Origin: Gnetum montanum
Taxonomy: Eukaryota > Streptophyta > Gnetopsida > Gnetales > Gnetaceae
DNA: 64,000 bases
Reading direction: 5' to 3'
NCBI GenBank assembly: GCA_015680685.1
Contig: MNCI01033465.1
Span: forward strand, 381,079 to 445,078
Positions 10,801 to 22,081 of this stretch are shown piece by piece. Within the stretch, counting starts at the first letter, position 1; every line of letters begins with the position of its first letter. The notes below the pieces were generated by a model, which saw only the letters and a program-made list of their open reading frames with translations, made no database searches and was not told where the DNA came from. A program made the position numbers and the translations under genes.

Positions 10801-11106
10801 TCATTCTTTTCTGTCAACTACTTTTTACAATTTTGAATGTCAGAACATTTGTATCTATACATTTTCAATACACAAGTTTGTACATTGATCATTTCTGCTG
10901 TATTACAACATATTTATAATCATTCAATAAATCATTCCATGGTCTTATAATTTTTTTATCTGTTATGTTTAAATCATCGCTGTAGCAGACGATTGGTGAT
11001 CACTAGCTTAGTTATATATTTATAATATATGTCTCTAAATTGGCCAAGAGAATTATATTTTTTTACAAGTAAAAATTTCTTTGAGTAAAAAATTTCATGA
11101 CTTCTG
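10801..11106. other. AT-rich DNA without a recognised feature
   Basis: This follows the helicase relic. It may be its 3' untranslated or transposon-end sequence, but no Helitron terminal hairpin with CTRR end could be fixed with confidence. Confidence 0.35.
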
Positions 11107-11208
11107 GACAAAGAACAAGATTTAAAAACCCAAATTTTCATGCCTTCTAGACAAAGAACAAGATTTAAAAACCCAAATTTTCATGCCTTCTAGACAAAGA
11201 ACAAGAGT
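11107..11208. repeat. 43-bp tandem repeat, about 2.3 copies
   Basis: gacaaagaacaagatttaaa starts at 11107 and 11150, and a third partial copy at 11193, so the period is 43 bp. Copies are nearly identical, which suggests recent duplication. Confidence 0.9.
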
Positions 11209-11287
11209 TATGTACCTTATTTTTTCTAAGGATGGGTTTTTTAAAAAAAAAATTTCCACCAATTAGTAAGCACTTTCTAATATCACA

Positions 11288-14200
11288 CAAGGACATAGTA
11301 TTGGTAACACAAAATAATATTTTTATCCATAGCAACAATGTTGTGGATCATTTAGGTTCTTTATATGTAAGTAGGCTCCTCCTGTCTTTTGTTGTCATTC
11401 TTGTATTTTGACTTATCCATGCAAATTCTTACTTTGGATTTCATGTCTTGAGTTTTCCATGGATGGTCGCTATGATCAAAGCTCGACTACTTATCATAAT
11501 CACGACCAACAAAAATAGTAGTTTGTTAATTGACTCTTCAGAACTAAGGATTCAACCACAACAGCAAAGTGCTCAAACTCGACTTTGCAAAAGTTTGATG
11601 CTGCTGTAAAATTTGCAACAACAATGATATTTTGGCCGAGAGGCCACTACCAATCATAGATCAACAATGGTAACGTTAAATAACATTGTGTCCCTAATGC
11701 TCTAGATAGAGCTTATTAGTAATGCTAAATAATATTTTGTCTATAACACTCTACAGAGAGAGTATTGATAATGCTAAATAATATTGTGTTCATGATGCTC
11801 CAGGGGAAAGAGTATCGGTAATGCTAAATTATATTGCATCCATAATGCTTTATGGAGAGCTTATTGGCAATGCTAAATAATATTTTTTCCATAACGCTCC
11901 AAAGAGAGAGTATCGATAATGTAAAATAATATTTTGTTCATAACACTATTGGGGAGAGAGTATTGGTAATGTTAAATAATATTGCATCCATAACACTTTA
12001 AGGAGAGCTTATTAGCAATGCTAAATAATATTTTGTCCATAATGCTTCAGGAGAGAGGCAAAATAATACTTTTTCCATAACGCTCTTAGGAAGAGAGTAT
12101 TGGTAATGCTAATAATATTGTGTCCATAATGCTCTAGGGAGAGCTTATTAGTAACATTAAATAATATTTTGTTTAGCCGAAAGGCCACTACACTTTCGAG
12201 AAGAGGGTATCAGTAACACAAAATAATATTTTGTCCATAACGCTCCCAGGGAAAAAATACAAGTAATGTTAAATAACAATTTTGTCCATAATGTTGCAGG
12301 GAGAGGGTATCAATAACACAAAATAATATTTTGTCCATAATGCTTATAGGGAGAGAGTATTGGTAATGCTAAATAATATTTGTCCATAACGCTTTAAAGA
12401 TTGGGTATTGGTAACGTGAAATAATATTTTGTTTATAATGCACAAGGACAAAGTATTGGCAACACAAAATAATATTTTTATCCCTAACAATGGTGTTGCG
12501 GGTTGTTCAGGTTCTTTATATGTAAGTAGAATCCTCCTGTGTTTTGTTGTTATTCTTGTCTTTCAATTTATCCATATGAACATTTGCTTTAGATTTCATG
12601 TCTTGAGTTTGCCATGGATGGCCATCATGATCAAAGCTCGACTACATGTCATAATCATGGCTAACAACAACAGTCATTGCTATGACTAACTTTTCAAAAT
12701 TGAGGATTCAATCGCAGTAGCAAAGTGCTAAAACTTGATTTTGTGAAAGTTTGATGATGTCACAAAATTTGCAACAACAACGATATTTTGGTTGAGAGGC
12801 TAGTACTAGCCATAGATCGGTAATAGTAATGTTAAATAATATTGTGTTCATAACTCTATAGGAAGAGCTTATTGGTAATGCTAAATAATATTTTATCTAT
12901 AATTCTTTAGGCAGAGAGTATCGGTAATACAAAATAATATTTTGTTCATAATGCTCTTAGGGAGAGAGTATTGATAATGCTAAATAATATTACGTCCATA
13001 ACACTATATGGAGAGCTTATTGGTAACATTAAATAATGTTTTATCCATAATTCTTCAAGGATATAATATCAATAACGCATAATAATATTTTGTCCATAAC
13101 GTTCATTAGGGAGAGAGTATCGATAACATTAAATAATATTGCGTCCATAATGCTATAGGAAGAGCTTATTGATAATGCTAAACAATATTTTGTCCATAAT
13201 GCTTTACGAAGAAATTATTAATAATGCAAAATAATATTTTGTTCATAACGCTATAGGGAGAGCTTATTGGTAATGGTAAATAATATTTTGTTTGGCCGAG
13301 GGACCACTACCAATCATAGATTAGTAACAGTAACACTAAATAAGATTTTGTACATAACACTCTCAAGGAGAGAGTATTAGTAACGCTAAATAATATTTTA
13401 TCCATAACGCTTCAAGGAGAAGGTATTGGTAATGCAAAATAATGTTGCTTATGGTGCTCCCAAGGAGAAAGTATCAGTAATGCTATATAATACTTTTGTC
13501 CATAACACTACAGGGAGAGGGTATCAGTAACACAATAATATTTTGTCCATAATGCTTACATGAAGAGAGTATTGGTAACGCTAAATAATATTTGTTCATA
13601 ACTCTCCAAGGGGTGGGTATCAATAATGCAAAATAATATTTTGTTTATAACATGCAAGGAAAGAGTATTGGTATCACAAAATAATATTTTTATCCATAAC
13701 AATGGTGTTGTGGGTTGTTCAGGTTCTTTATATGTAAGTAGAACCTCTTGTGTTTTGTTGTTATTCTTGTCTTTTGATTTATCCATGTGAACACTTGCTT
13801 TGGATTTCATGTCTTGAGTTTGCCATGGATGGCCACCATGATCGAAGCTCAACTATTTGTCATAATCACAACCAATAACAATAGTAGTTTACTATGGCTA
13901 AATTTTCAGAACTGAGGATTCAACTATAGCAACAAAGTGCTCAAACTCAATTTTTGTAAAGTCTGATGATGTCACAAAATTTATAACAAAAATGATATTT
14001 TGGCCAAAAGGCCACTATTAATCATAGATTAGTAATGGTAATGCTAAATAATATTGTGTCCATAATGTTATAGGAAGAGCTTATTGGTAACGCTAAATAA
14101 TATTTTGTTCTTAACACTCCAAGGAGAGAGTATTGGTAACGCAAAATAATATTTTGTCCATAATGCTCCTAGGGAAAGAGTATCAGTAACTCTAAATAAT

Positions 14201-14550
14201 ATTGCATCCATAATGCTCTAGGGAGAGCTTATTGGTAATGCTAAATAATATTTTGTCTATAATGCTTTAGGGAGAGAGTATCGGTAATGAAAAATAATAT
14301 TGTATCCATAACACTCCCGAGGAAAGAGTATTGGTAACGCTAAATAATATTGTGTCCATAACGCTCTAGGGAGAGCTTATTGGTAAAGCTAAATAATATT
14401 TTGTCCATAACACTCCATGAAGAAAGTATTAGTAATGCAAAATAATATTTTGTCCATAACTGACATAGGGAAAGAGTATCAATAATGCTAAATAATATTG
14501 CATTTATAACACTCTAAGGAGAGCTTATTGCTAACGCTAAATAACATTGC
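11288..14550. repeat. Higher-order satellite: ~50-bp subunits in ~1.15-1.2 kb blocks
   Basis: The block is built from about 50-bp subunits (aataatattttgtccataac, then gctc-aggga-gagagtat and cggtaa) interrupted by a roughly 330-bp spacer. The spacer occurs three times (about 11288-11620, 12443-12780 and 13655-13990). Each copy carries gttctttatatgtaagtag, catgtcttgag-ttgccatggatgg, ggattcaaccacag and ttggccgagaggccacta. Spacer starts are 1155 and 1212 bases apart, and the third block is cut short at about 14550. Subunits alternate between crct-ccaggg-gagagtatc and ctc-tagggagagcttatt types, a sign of higher-order organisation. Open readings inside are chance. Confidence 0.9.
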
Positions 14551-14567
14551 ATCCATTGCATCATTGA

Positions 14568-15045
14568 ATTAATTTTTAAATTTAAAAAACCCATAACAAA
14601 ATATCCCCATTAACCAATACTTTGGCTTTCAAATGTCTTTGGGTTTAGGATTTTAAAAAAACATTTTGGGTTCCACAAAAATAATATTTTTCTAGGTTTG
14701 GGTTTTGTTGAATTTATATTTAAATTTAGAAAAAATCATAACAAAATACCCCCATTAACCAATACTTTGGGTTTCAAATGTCTTTAGGTTTATGATTTAA
14801 AAAAATAATTTAGGTTCCATACAACTAATACTATTTTAAGATTTGGGTTTCATTGAATTTATTTTTAAATTTAAGAAAAGTGATAACAAAATATCCCCCA
14901 TAAATCAATACTTTGAATTTCAAATATCTTTGAGTTTAGAGTTAAAAAAAAAACATTTTGAGTTTCACACAACTAATTTTTTAAGTTTGTGTTTCATTGA
15001 AAATATTTTAAAATTTAAAAACACTCATAGCAAAATACTTAGAGG
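14568..15045. repeat. About 146-bp AT-rich tandem repeat, 3.3 copies
   Basis: cataacaaaatatccccatt recurs near 14591, 14737, 14881 and, degraded, 15026. Each unit also contains accaatactttgg-tttcaaatgtctt, ggtttaggattt-aaaaaa and ggtttgggttt-attgaattta. It directly abuts the satellite block. Confidence 0.85.
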
Positions 15046-15326
15046 TCTACATATATATATTGCTCCTACCTTTGTACACAAATCATAACAAGCATCATTC
15101 TATTTCAATTGCTAACTGAAATAGTATTTAGCAATCAAATTTGGATGGAAAAATAGAATTTTGCATCTAACTACCTATTTTGGAAAAAAAATTAAAAATT
15201 AAAAAATTATTTCAAGAATTTCATTCCTATAAATAGATAACATGCTACGTGATAGAGAGTCTAACTTAAATTGAGAAAGACAACAAATTTTCAAAGATTG
15301 AAGAAAGAAATAATAATTCCTTCATC

Positions 15327-15660
15327 AAGCTAAGCATTTCATGGAAATTAATGGGTACCTTTACAAGGTGTGTGCTAATGGCCTAGTTCGTTGGTGTGTA
15401 CTTGATGCAGATCAATTGCATGTTCTACAAGATGCTCACAAAGGCCCTTGTGGGGGCCATTATGCTAGTAGACACATGGCCATAAAAATCCTAATGGTAG
15501 GATATTATTGGCCCACTATCTTCAGGGATGTCCACCAATTTGTTTAATCCTATGAATGTTATCAATGAGATGGTGGGAAGACCGCACAAATGGAGGATCC
15601 TTAATAGTGGATTCAACTACTGGAATCCTTTCACATATGGGGCATAGATTTCATGGATCC
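15327..15660 (+). pseudogene. Athila-type integrase, 5' half (host of element A)
   Basis: The reading from 15341 gives EINGYLYKVCANGLVRWCV, then HKGPCGGHYASRHMAIKIL and GYYWPTIFRDVHQFV, with the spaced Cys and Cys-Gln of a zinc-binding H2C2 integrase head. Past a stop, SFHIWGIDFMDP matches the FdvWGIDFMGP lead into the catalytic core. The reading breaks off at gatcc (15656-15660), where element A begins, and resumes at 25556. Homology with the second Athila element (53660-54000) starts at about 15327, so nothing upstream of the integrase is preserved. Confidence 0.85.
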
Positions 15661-16477
15661 TGATGAGTGGCAAGGTACCCCCACACCCAACCATATGAAT
15701 CACAAGCGTTCATGTGCTATCTTATCAAACTTTGTAGACCTTAAGTCCTTAATTACACTAGTTTAAAGGAAGTGAAATCTAATTGGGACAATCGTTGTCT
15801 TCTTGGTTCCACTTGTGAGGTACAAGTATATGGTTAAGTTCAACTGAGGTATGTGATTTTTATCATTTTATATTTTATAAATTTAATCACCTAGAACAAG
15901 AATGAGAGATAGGGGAATTTAATATCTACTTAATCCACTACCTAACTAGCCTAACACAGGTACCCATTCCCACTCTTCGGACACATCCTGAATGCATATA
16001 ACATTGCTGAGTTACCAAATGTTAGTGTTTCTGGGTTACCAAATGCTACACGCTCGAAGTGGTCATGCTTGTGTTCATTAACAACTAGAAATTAATTGCT
16101 TAATTAAATTGCATTAAAGTAAAGTGCATAAATATCAAATGCATTAAAGAAAAAACTAATCTATTCTTAGTGTTGCAAGGATTATCAAAAGGGCTCATCT
16201 TTATTTTCGTTATATTGCTATGCTCAGGTACATCAATGCTCTAACAAAGATCTGTACACACTTAGACTCCTATTGTAGGCACTCAAAAAATATTCTAGCT
16301 CTAGAGAAAACAAATTTTAAGAGCTTCGCTAGGCTATGCCAAAAATTGATATGAAATCGTGTGCCTAAGTGCTGTATTTATAGGCTAGCATATATCTCAT
16401 GATATCAGATTTTTGACATCGTATCTTGAGATTTGATATCAGGTATTTGATATTGAAGCATGTCTAAACACGATTCA
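15661..16477 (-). repeat. 3' LTR of element A
   Basis: It runs from tgatgagtgg to acacgattca on the plus strand, so it starts TG and ends CA when read in either sense. It is about 817 bp. Shared blocks with the right LTR include cacccaaccata, caagtatatggttaagt, tgtgatttttatcattttat and gttaccaaatgctaca. A TATA element, reading ctataaatac on the minus strand, lies near 16378. U3 carries several gatatc palindromes (16398-16460). Confidence 0.9.
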
Positions 16478-18450
16478 GTATATCCTCATGATTAAATGAA
16501 AACTTGTCCTTGAGTGAAGAAGAGGAGGGACAAATTCCTTATAAAATATTGGGTAGGTATGGGATTATTGACTAACATTGAGACTAACTCAAATGGAAAA
16601 AATAGACTCTAAATGTCTAAGTGTATAGATATATAATCTTTTACAAAATTGGATGTTCATGACAAGGGAGATGGACACCCTAGACAAAACTGACATCCAA
16701 CTTCTCTTAGCAGTTGAAGAGCAAGGCAGAAGATCCAATAGTCATGAGTGATCCTCATCGCATGGTGTTGTTGCATCATCATTACTGAAGACAATCTTGC
16801 TTCTAGTCCATGCTTCCCACTACAATCACAACAAAATCATGGATTAGTATGTAATATGTAACATATAGCTTTTAAGTACCTTGTCTTGTCAATGATTACA
16901 CTTGGCTAGCTTATGATTGTGGTAGATTAATTCTTTTAGTAGTGTTAGTGGGAAGACTAAAAAATAAGGTGAAATGGATAAGTGGTTGATTAAATTCTAA
17001 AAAGTTCAAATGTGATGAAATGCTTAAAGAGGGTTTAAGAATTCACAACAAATAAAAAGAGGATTTCACTAAAAAATGTTGTGAAGATGCACACAATTGG
17101 ATGTCATTGATGGGGCACACAAAAGGATTTGATTGTGAGGATGTTTAAGGGTAAAGAACTTAACTAATCCAATCAAAAGATATGCAAGTAGGTGCTTCCC
17201 AAAGCAAGAACAAGCCTTTTATTATACTTGCATAACTTCAAATTGAGAAGTTCGTGGACCCTATGGATGATTAATGATTACGAAAATTAAGCAAAAAAAT
17301 CCAAAAAAAACTACCTAAAAATTTTGACACATCAAACAAGAATATGAAACTGGTAGTGATGTGAGACATGGAAAGCATAGATGGATATGAGAGAGTGTGA
17401 AATGGAGTTCTTGATTAAGGTCACATGAAGTCCCTTGTGAAGTTTTGTGGTTAAATGACCTAATAAAATCCATCATTAGTCTAAATGAAAACCAACCACG
17501 TTTAGTGACTTTGCATCATCATTCTAAGGCTAGTCCATCCCCCTAAGACACAAGAGTGCTCCCATAGAATAACCATTGTTCCTTATTAGAGAAGAAAAGA
17601 GAAGTAGGAAGTGAGGAAGGGCCTTAGTTAGAGGAGACCTTCAAGCATGGGTAACATGTCTTTCTAGTTCCACAACTAGTGCTTGTAGCCCATTTATTTT
17701 TTCTAAGGGATATGTTTTGAATTCTCATCATTTATTTTTTTATTTATTTATTTTTTATGATGGGAACCACACCATGCAAAGACTTATTCAACTTCTTGTT
17801 ATTGGCCGACACGAAATGGTAAGAAATCCATGAAAACACACATGTACCAAAGCAGAAAGGTACAAAGAGTAGCAATCCCCTTAAAGTTACACCCTGTTCA
17901 AACCTTTGAATCTTTTTCCAAATTTGGAAACTACCAAAGTCACAAGTTTGTTAAAGTTTTGTTAATGAAAAAGAGACTGCACATTTTAAGAACAAGGAAA
18001 ACCATAGAGTTTGTGGATGGATGGATGTTGTGGACTCACTGCCTATTGCATGAAAAAGAAACCATGTCTTAGTCATAAGTAAAAAAATTCAAAGCTAGAA
18101 TCTAAACATCAATAATCAAATAACTAAATAGTACATACCACCATCCATCAACAAATTACCACTATGCCTAGCAATTATTAACAAAAATTTGGAAAATTAC
18201 ACCAAAATAAAAGAGTGTAAAATATTCAAGAAATAGCAAATGTACTAATAATGATGTAAAACAAAAATTAGAAAAGATTAATAACATGAAAAAAAAAGGT
18301 GTAAAATAAAGAATGTGCAAAACAAAAAGTTGTAAAAGTAATAAGGTGTAAAATAAAAATGTGTAAAACAAAAAGATGAAAAATTGAGGAGTTGCTTATA
18401 TAGATAGCATGGGTGGCCATCCTCCCCACAACTAAGTTAGAAGAAGGAGA
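16478..18450 (-). other. 3' noncoding region of element A
   Basis: Between integrase and 3' LTR lie 2 kb without a convincing reading. Parts match, reversed, the equivalent region of the second Athila element at 54830-55800: the pyrimidine-rich block at 18160-18380 and the stretch around 17990-18070. Athila elements often carry an env-like ORF here, but none is recognisable. The runs of ttttacac-type sequence on the minus strand give spurious Phe/Leu-rich readings. Confidence 0.6.
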
Positions 18451-18479
18451 TTTGAGATCTTGAGTGTTGTTGTCCATCT

Positions 18480-19650
18480 GATGAGATGTTTGTTGTATTA
18501 GTTGGCTTATGCTCATGGAAAGGTTTGACTTATTGTATGTTGACTAGTTGTTTCTTGTCTGGGCTTTCAGGTTTGTAAATCATCATGGCCTTAGAAGAAA
18601 AAGTTTCGTAAATTATATAAGGTCCTTCCCACAATGTCTAGAGCTTAGTTCGTTGAGGTACATGTGTGGGTTTCCAGTAGAGAACCTTATCTTCTGGTTA
18701 AAATTTGACTTTTCTAATTCTAAGATTATGATACTTTTTGTTGAATGCCTTGTGTAACTCATTAGATGACATGGTGACCAATTGGTTTTTTTCTAGCAAG
18801 TTAAGATTCATTAATCTTTCTTTTTATACTAGAATTAAGTCAAGGTCGAGATCACAAGTTGTTTAAAGTGTATGGAGCTTGGATTAAATATTAGTAGTTT
18901 TCTGTACACTAGCTCATATGGAGAATAGCATATAGGAAGTTTCCATGTTGAGTGGTAGGCCCAGAGGGCATCATTGAGTTTTATGCTTTAGTCTTTCCTA
19001 TATTTGTTGATAGTTCTTGTTAGAATCTTTGTGATTTCCCTATTGGTAACCTCAGCTTGACCATTGGTTTGGGGGTGGTAGGGTGTTGTGAGTTTATGTT
19101 CAACCCCCAAGCATTGCATAAACTTCCAAAAAGTAGTGCCTGTAAAGTGAGTTTTGTTATTAGAAATTAATGCAAATAGCACACCAAACCTAGCTACAAC
19201 CTTTTTTTGTACAAACTGAGCAGTAGTAGAAGATGTATAGTCGGTGATGGCTATTATTTTTATCCATTTTGTACAATAGTCAACAGCAACTATGATGTAC
19301 ACCTTTCTATGAAATCAATGCCCCATATGTCGAAGGGTTGTATTGGTTGGATCCATTGTTGAGGTTCCTCCATTCAAGCAGTCATTCCACCATCTCATTG
19401 GTAGCATTCATAAGAGTGGACATATTGATGAGCATCCCTAAAGATTGTTGGCCAATAGCACCCTGCCATTAGGATTTTAATAGCTGTGTGTCTCCTAGCA
19501 TAGTGGCCCCCACAAGGACCTTCATGATCATCCTAGAGAATGCGTAGTTGATCAACATCAAGGACACACCATTGAACTACTCCATTAGCACACACCTTGT
19601 AGAGGTGTTCATTGATCTCCATGAAGCATTTTACCTAGTGAAGAAACTAT
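18480..19650 (-). pseudogene. Integrase of element A
   Basis: The zinc-binding head lies at about 19640-19430 on the minus strand (his/cys spacing, degraded). The catalytic core at 19302-18988 reads VAVDYCTKWIKIIAITDYTS with the first Asp kept, then GVLFALISNNKTHFTGTTF with the second catalytic Asp changed to Asn, and HPQTNGQAEVTNREITKIL with the Glu kept. The C-terminal part continues to about 18480 through several stops. Integrase inserts the cDNA into the chromosome, and the Asp-to-Asn change alone would be expected to kill catalysis. No chromodomain is visible, which fits Athila. Confidence 0.85.
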
Positions 19651-19739
19651 TGTATCTTTCAGTGGTTTAACCCTTGTGGCATCTCTTGAGTGAGAAGATA
19701 GGTGAAAATGTCATCATACCATTAAGGCTCATTGGGCAA

Positions 19740-21150
19740 TTGTTTAGTTATAGCTCCAACAAAGAGGAGTTCATCAAGAAATAGATCGGATAGTGGGCTT
19801 TCATCCTCTTTATCATCCCATCACAACCAAGACAAGCAGCTAGCAATCACATTCTCAATTTCCTTTCAATCTACCATTATAAGATCAAATTCTTGTAAGA
19901 TCACCAGACATTGTATGACACAGGAGCTTACCATTGGATTATTCATCAGGAAACAAATGGCACTATGGTCCATGTGTACAAACACTTTGTATCCAAGCAA
20001 ATAATGCCTAAATTACTCTAGAGCAAACACCATGGCCATTAGCACTTTTTTTGTAGTGGTGTAGTTTAGTTGTGCACCCACAATGCTTTGACATGTGCAA
20101 TGGATATAATATGGACATTTCTTATCATCCATCTATGTAAGCATAGCTCCCAAGGCATAATTTAATGCATCCTTCATAACATGAAATGGTCTAGACTAGT
20201 CGAGTGCTTGTAGAATTAGAGTTTCTACAAGTTTTTTCTTCAATTGCTATAATGCTTTTTTACATTCAGTGGTCCAGACAAATGATGAATCTTTCTTTGT
20301 CAGCTAAACCAACAATTTTGCTATCTTAGAGAAATTCGCTATCAATCGCTAGTAGTAGCTAGTGTGTCCAAGGAATGACCAAACATCTTTGATGATTTCT
20401 GGTTGGCAGGTAATTCCTTAGATGACCCTTATTTTTTTAGGATCTACCTCAATTTTTGCTTATGATATTCTATGCCCTAATACAATGCCTTCCTAGATCA
20501 TCAGATGACTCTTTTGCCAATTGAGCTGAAGGTTTGTTTTAACACATCTCTTTAGAACTTGCTCAAGGTAGTTTAGGGCTTGCTCAAATGTAGCTCCATA
20601 GGTGGAGAAGTCATCCATGAAGACTTCCACACCACAACTAATCTACTATATAAAAATTCTTAATACAAAGCATTGGAATATAACAAGGGCATTGCATAGA
20701 TCAAAAGGCATCTTGTGATATGCAAAAGTCCCCTAGAAGCTTGTGAATGTTCTTTTGACCTAGTCCTCTAGTGTAATCTAGATTTGATTATAGCCATTAT
20801 AACCATCCAAAAAATTGTAATAACAATGCCCAGATATTATGTTTAACACCTAATCAATGAATGACAACAAAAAATGATCCTTGAATGTTTCCATATTTAG
20901 CAGTCAAAAATCAATGCAGACCTATCACTTGCCTCCTTTCTTTGGCATAATAATAAGTGGAAAAATCCACTTACTATCCACAATGGGAAAGATAAACCCT
21001 ACCTTGAGGAGTTGTTTGATTTCCTCCTTAATGATCTACTTCAGTTTGGAATTCAATTACCTTTGTGGCTACCTCTTTAGTTTCACAGCCTAGTCAGTGT
21101 AGATATGATGCTGGCATATCCAAGGATCAATCCCTATGAGTTCAAGATAT
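19740..21150 (-). pseudogene. Reverse transcriptase and RNase H of element A
   Basis: On the minus strand the RT begins near 21150. IIMPKKGG sits near 20950, the catalytic EVFMDDFSTYGATFEQA near 20630-20580, and a degraded LNWQKSHLMI-EGIVLGH block just downstream. RNase H follows, with VLMAMVFALE and LGYKVFVHMDHSAI near 20060-19930. VFMDDFS in place of YVDDI is characteristic of the Athila lineage. Stops interrupt every segment, so no product can be made. Confidence 0.85.
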
Positions 21151-21577
21151 AACCAAGCAAAGGTTGTTGACCATTTTTCAACCACTTGTAATAGTATATT
21201 TTTCTATTCTAGAGTAAGATTTTCATTGATTATGATCGGCTTCCATTTTTTAAGAAAACATATTCCATGTCGACTGGTAGCATTTTTAATTCAAGGGGGA
21301 CTTGCTTGAATTTTTTATAAATTTCCAACTCTTTCCAGTAGGTATCATCATTTGCATCATCAGAGAGTTAATGATGAACATACTTCAGTTCGTCCATGCC
21401 TACAACATATGCATATGTCAGGCTCTTAGTAGGTTCCATGCAAAGTGTGCTACTTTTAGAATCAATGGTCAGCCACTGGGTACCCTCTTATTTTGTGGCT
21501 ATTGCATATAGACACCTTTAAATAATAGCTTCTAGTGCATATGAATTGCATGTAGAGATGGATGTTCATTTCACTAC

Positions 21578-22081
21578 CTAGAGTTTTTGCTCATCATTAC
21601 ATCTTGTATTACTATACATGATGCATCGAACTTGCTTCTTCTTCATCTTCTTGAATGCATCTTCTTTAGATATTTCTAGGAAAAGATTTTTGATGCCCAT
21701 TTTTACATCAACGATGCTTAGCCATGGCCTTCCTATGATGATTGAAAAGTCCCTGTTGTAGTTCTCCACCTTGATCTCTAGGAAACTAGTAGGATAAGAC
21801 CACCTGCAAACAGTGGTCACAATGTTTTCTACCAGTCCCAATAGAATAGCGATGGACTGGTCTACCAATTCTAATCTAATATTGCTCTTCTTAAGAGGCG
21901 ATAGGTTCCATGCAATATACATTTCATAAGAAATAAAATTGACACTAGAACCTAAATTGAGAAGAGCCTTGCATGGTTCATTCCTAGTAATTTGCAAATA
22001 AATAAGAGGACTCCCAGGATTTGCTAATTTCCTAGGAAGGTTTCCAGCATAAATCCAATAAGATACAACATGAGTAAGCAT
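21578..22081 (-). pseudogene. Aspartic protease of element A
   Basis: A 167-codon open stretch reads YAGNLPRKLANPGSPLIYL, ITRNEPCKALLNLGSSVNFI and FSIIIGRPWLSIVDV. The family pattern is ALLDLGASVN.I...ILGRPFL, so the catalytic Asp is Asn here (LNLGSS). The protease would cleave the Gag-Pol polyprotein, but this copy should be inactive. The corresponding stretch of the second Athila element (51290-51700) also has Asn at this position. Confidence 0.8.

Noticed and set aside
10801-11290. A Helitron 3' terminus after the helicase relic
   Set aside because: Several ctag words are present, but no hairpin followed by CTRR-T could be fixed, and none is certain by eye.
12429-13852. Open readings in both strands of the satellite
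   Set aside because: They follow the repeat period and differ between repeat copies, so they are chance openings.
18168-18516. Phe/Leu-rich minus-strand readings that look like membrane proteins
   Set aside because: They come from T-rich repeats of ttttacac type in the 3' noncoding region of an Athila element, and the homologous region at 54940-55160 gives similar readings without conservation.
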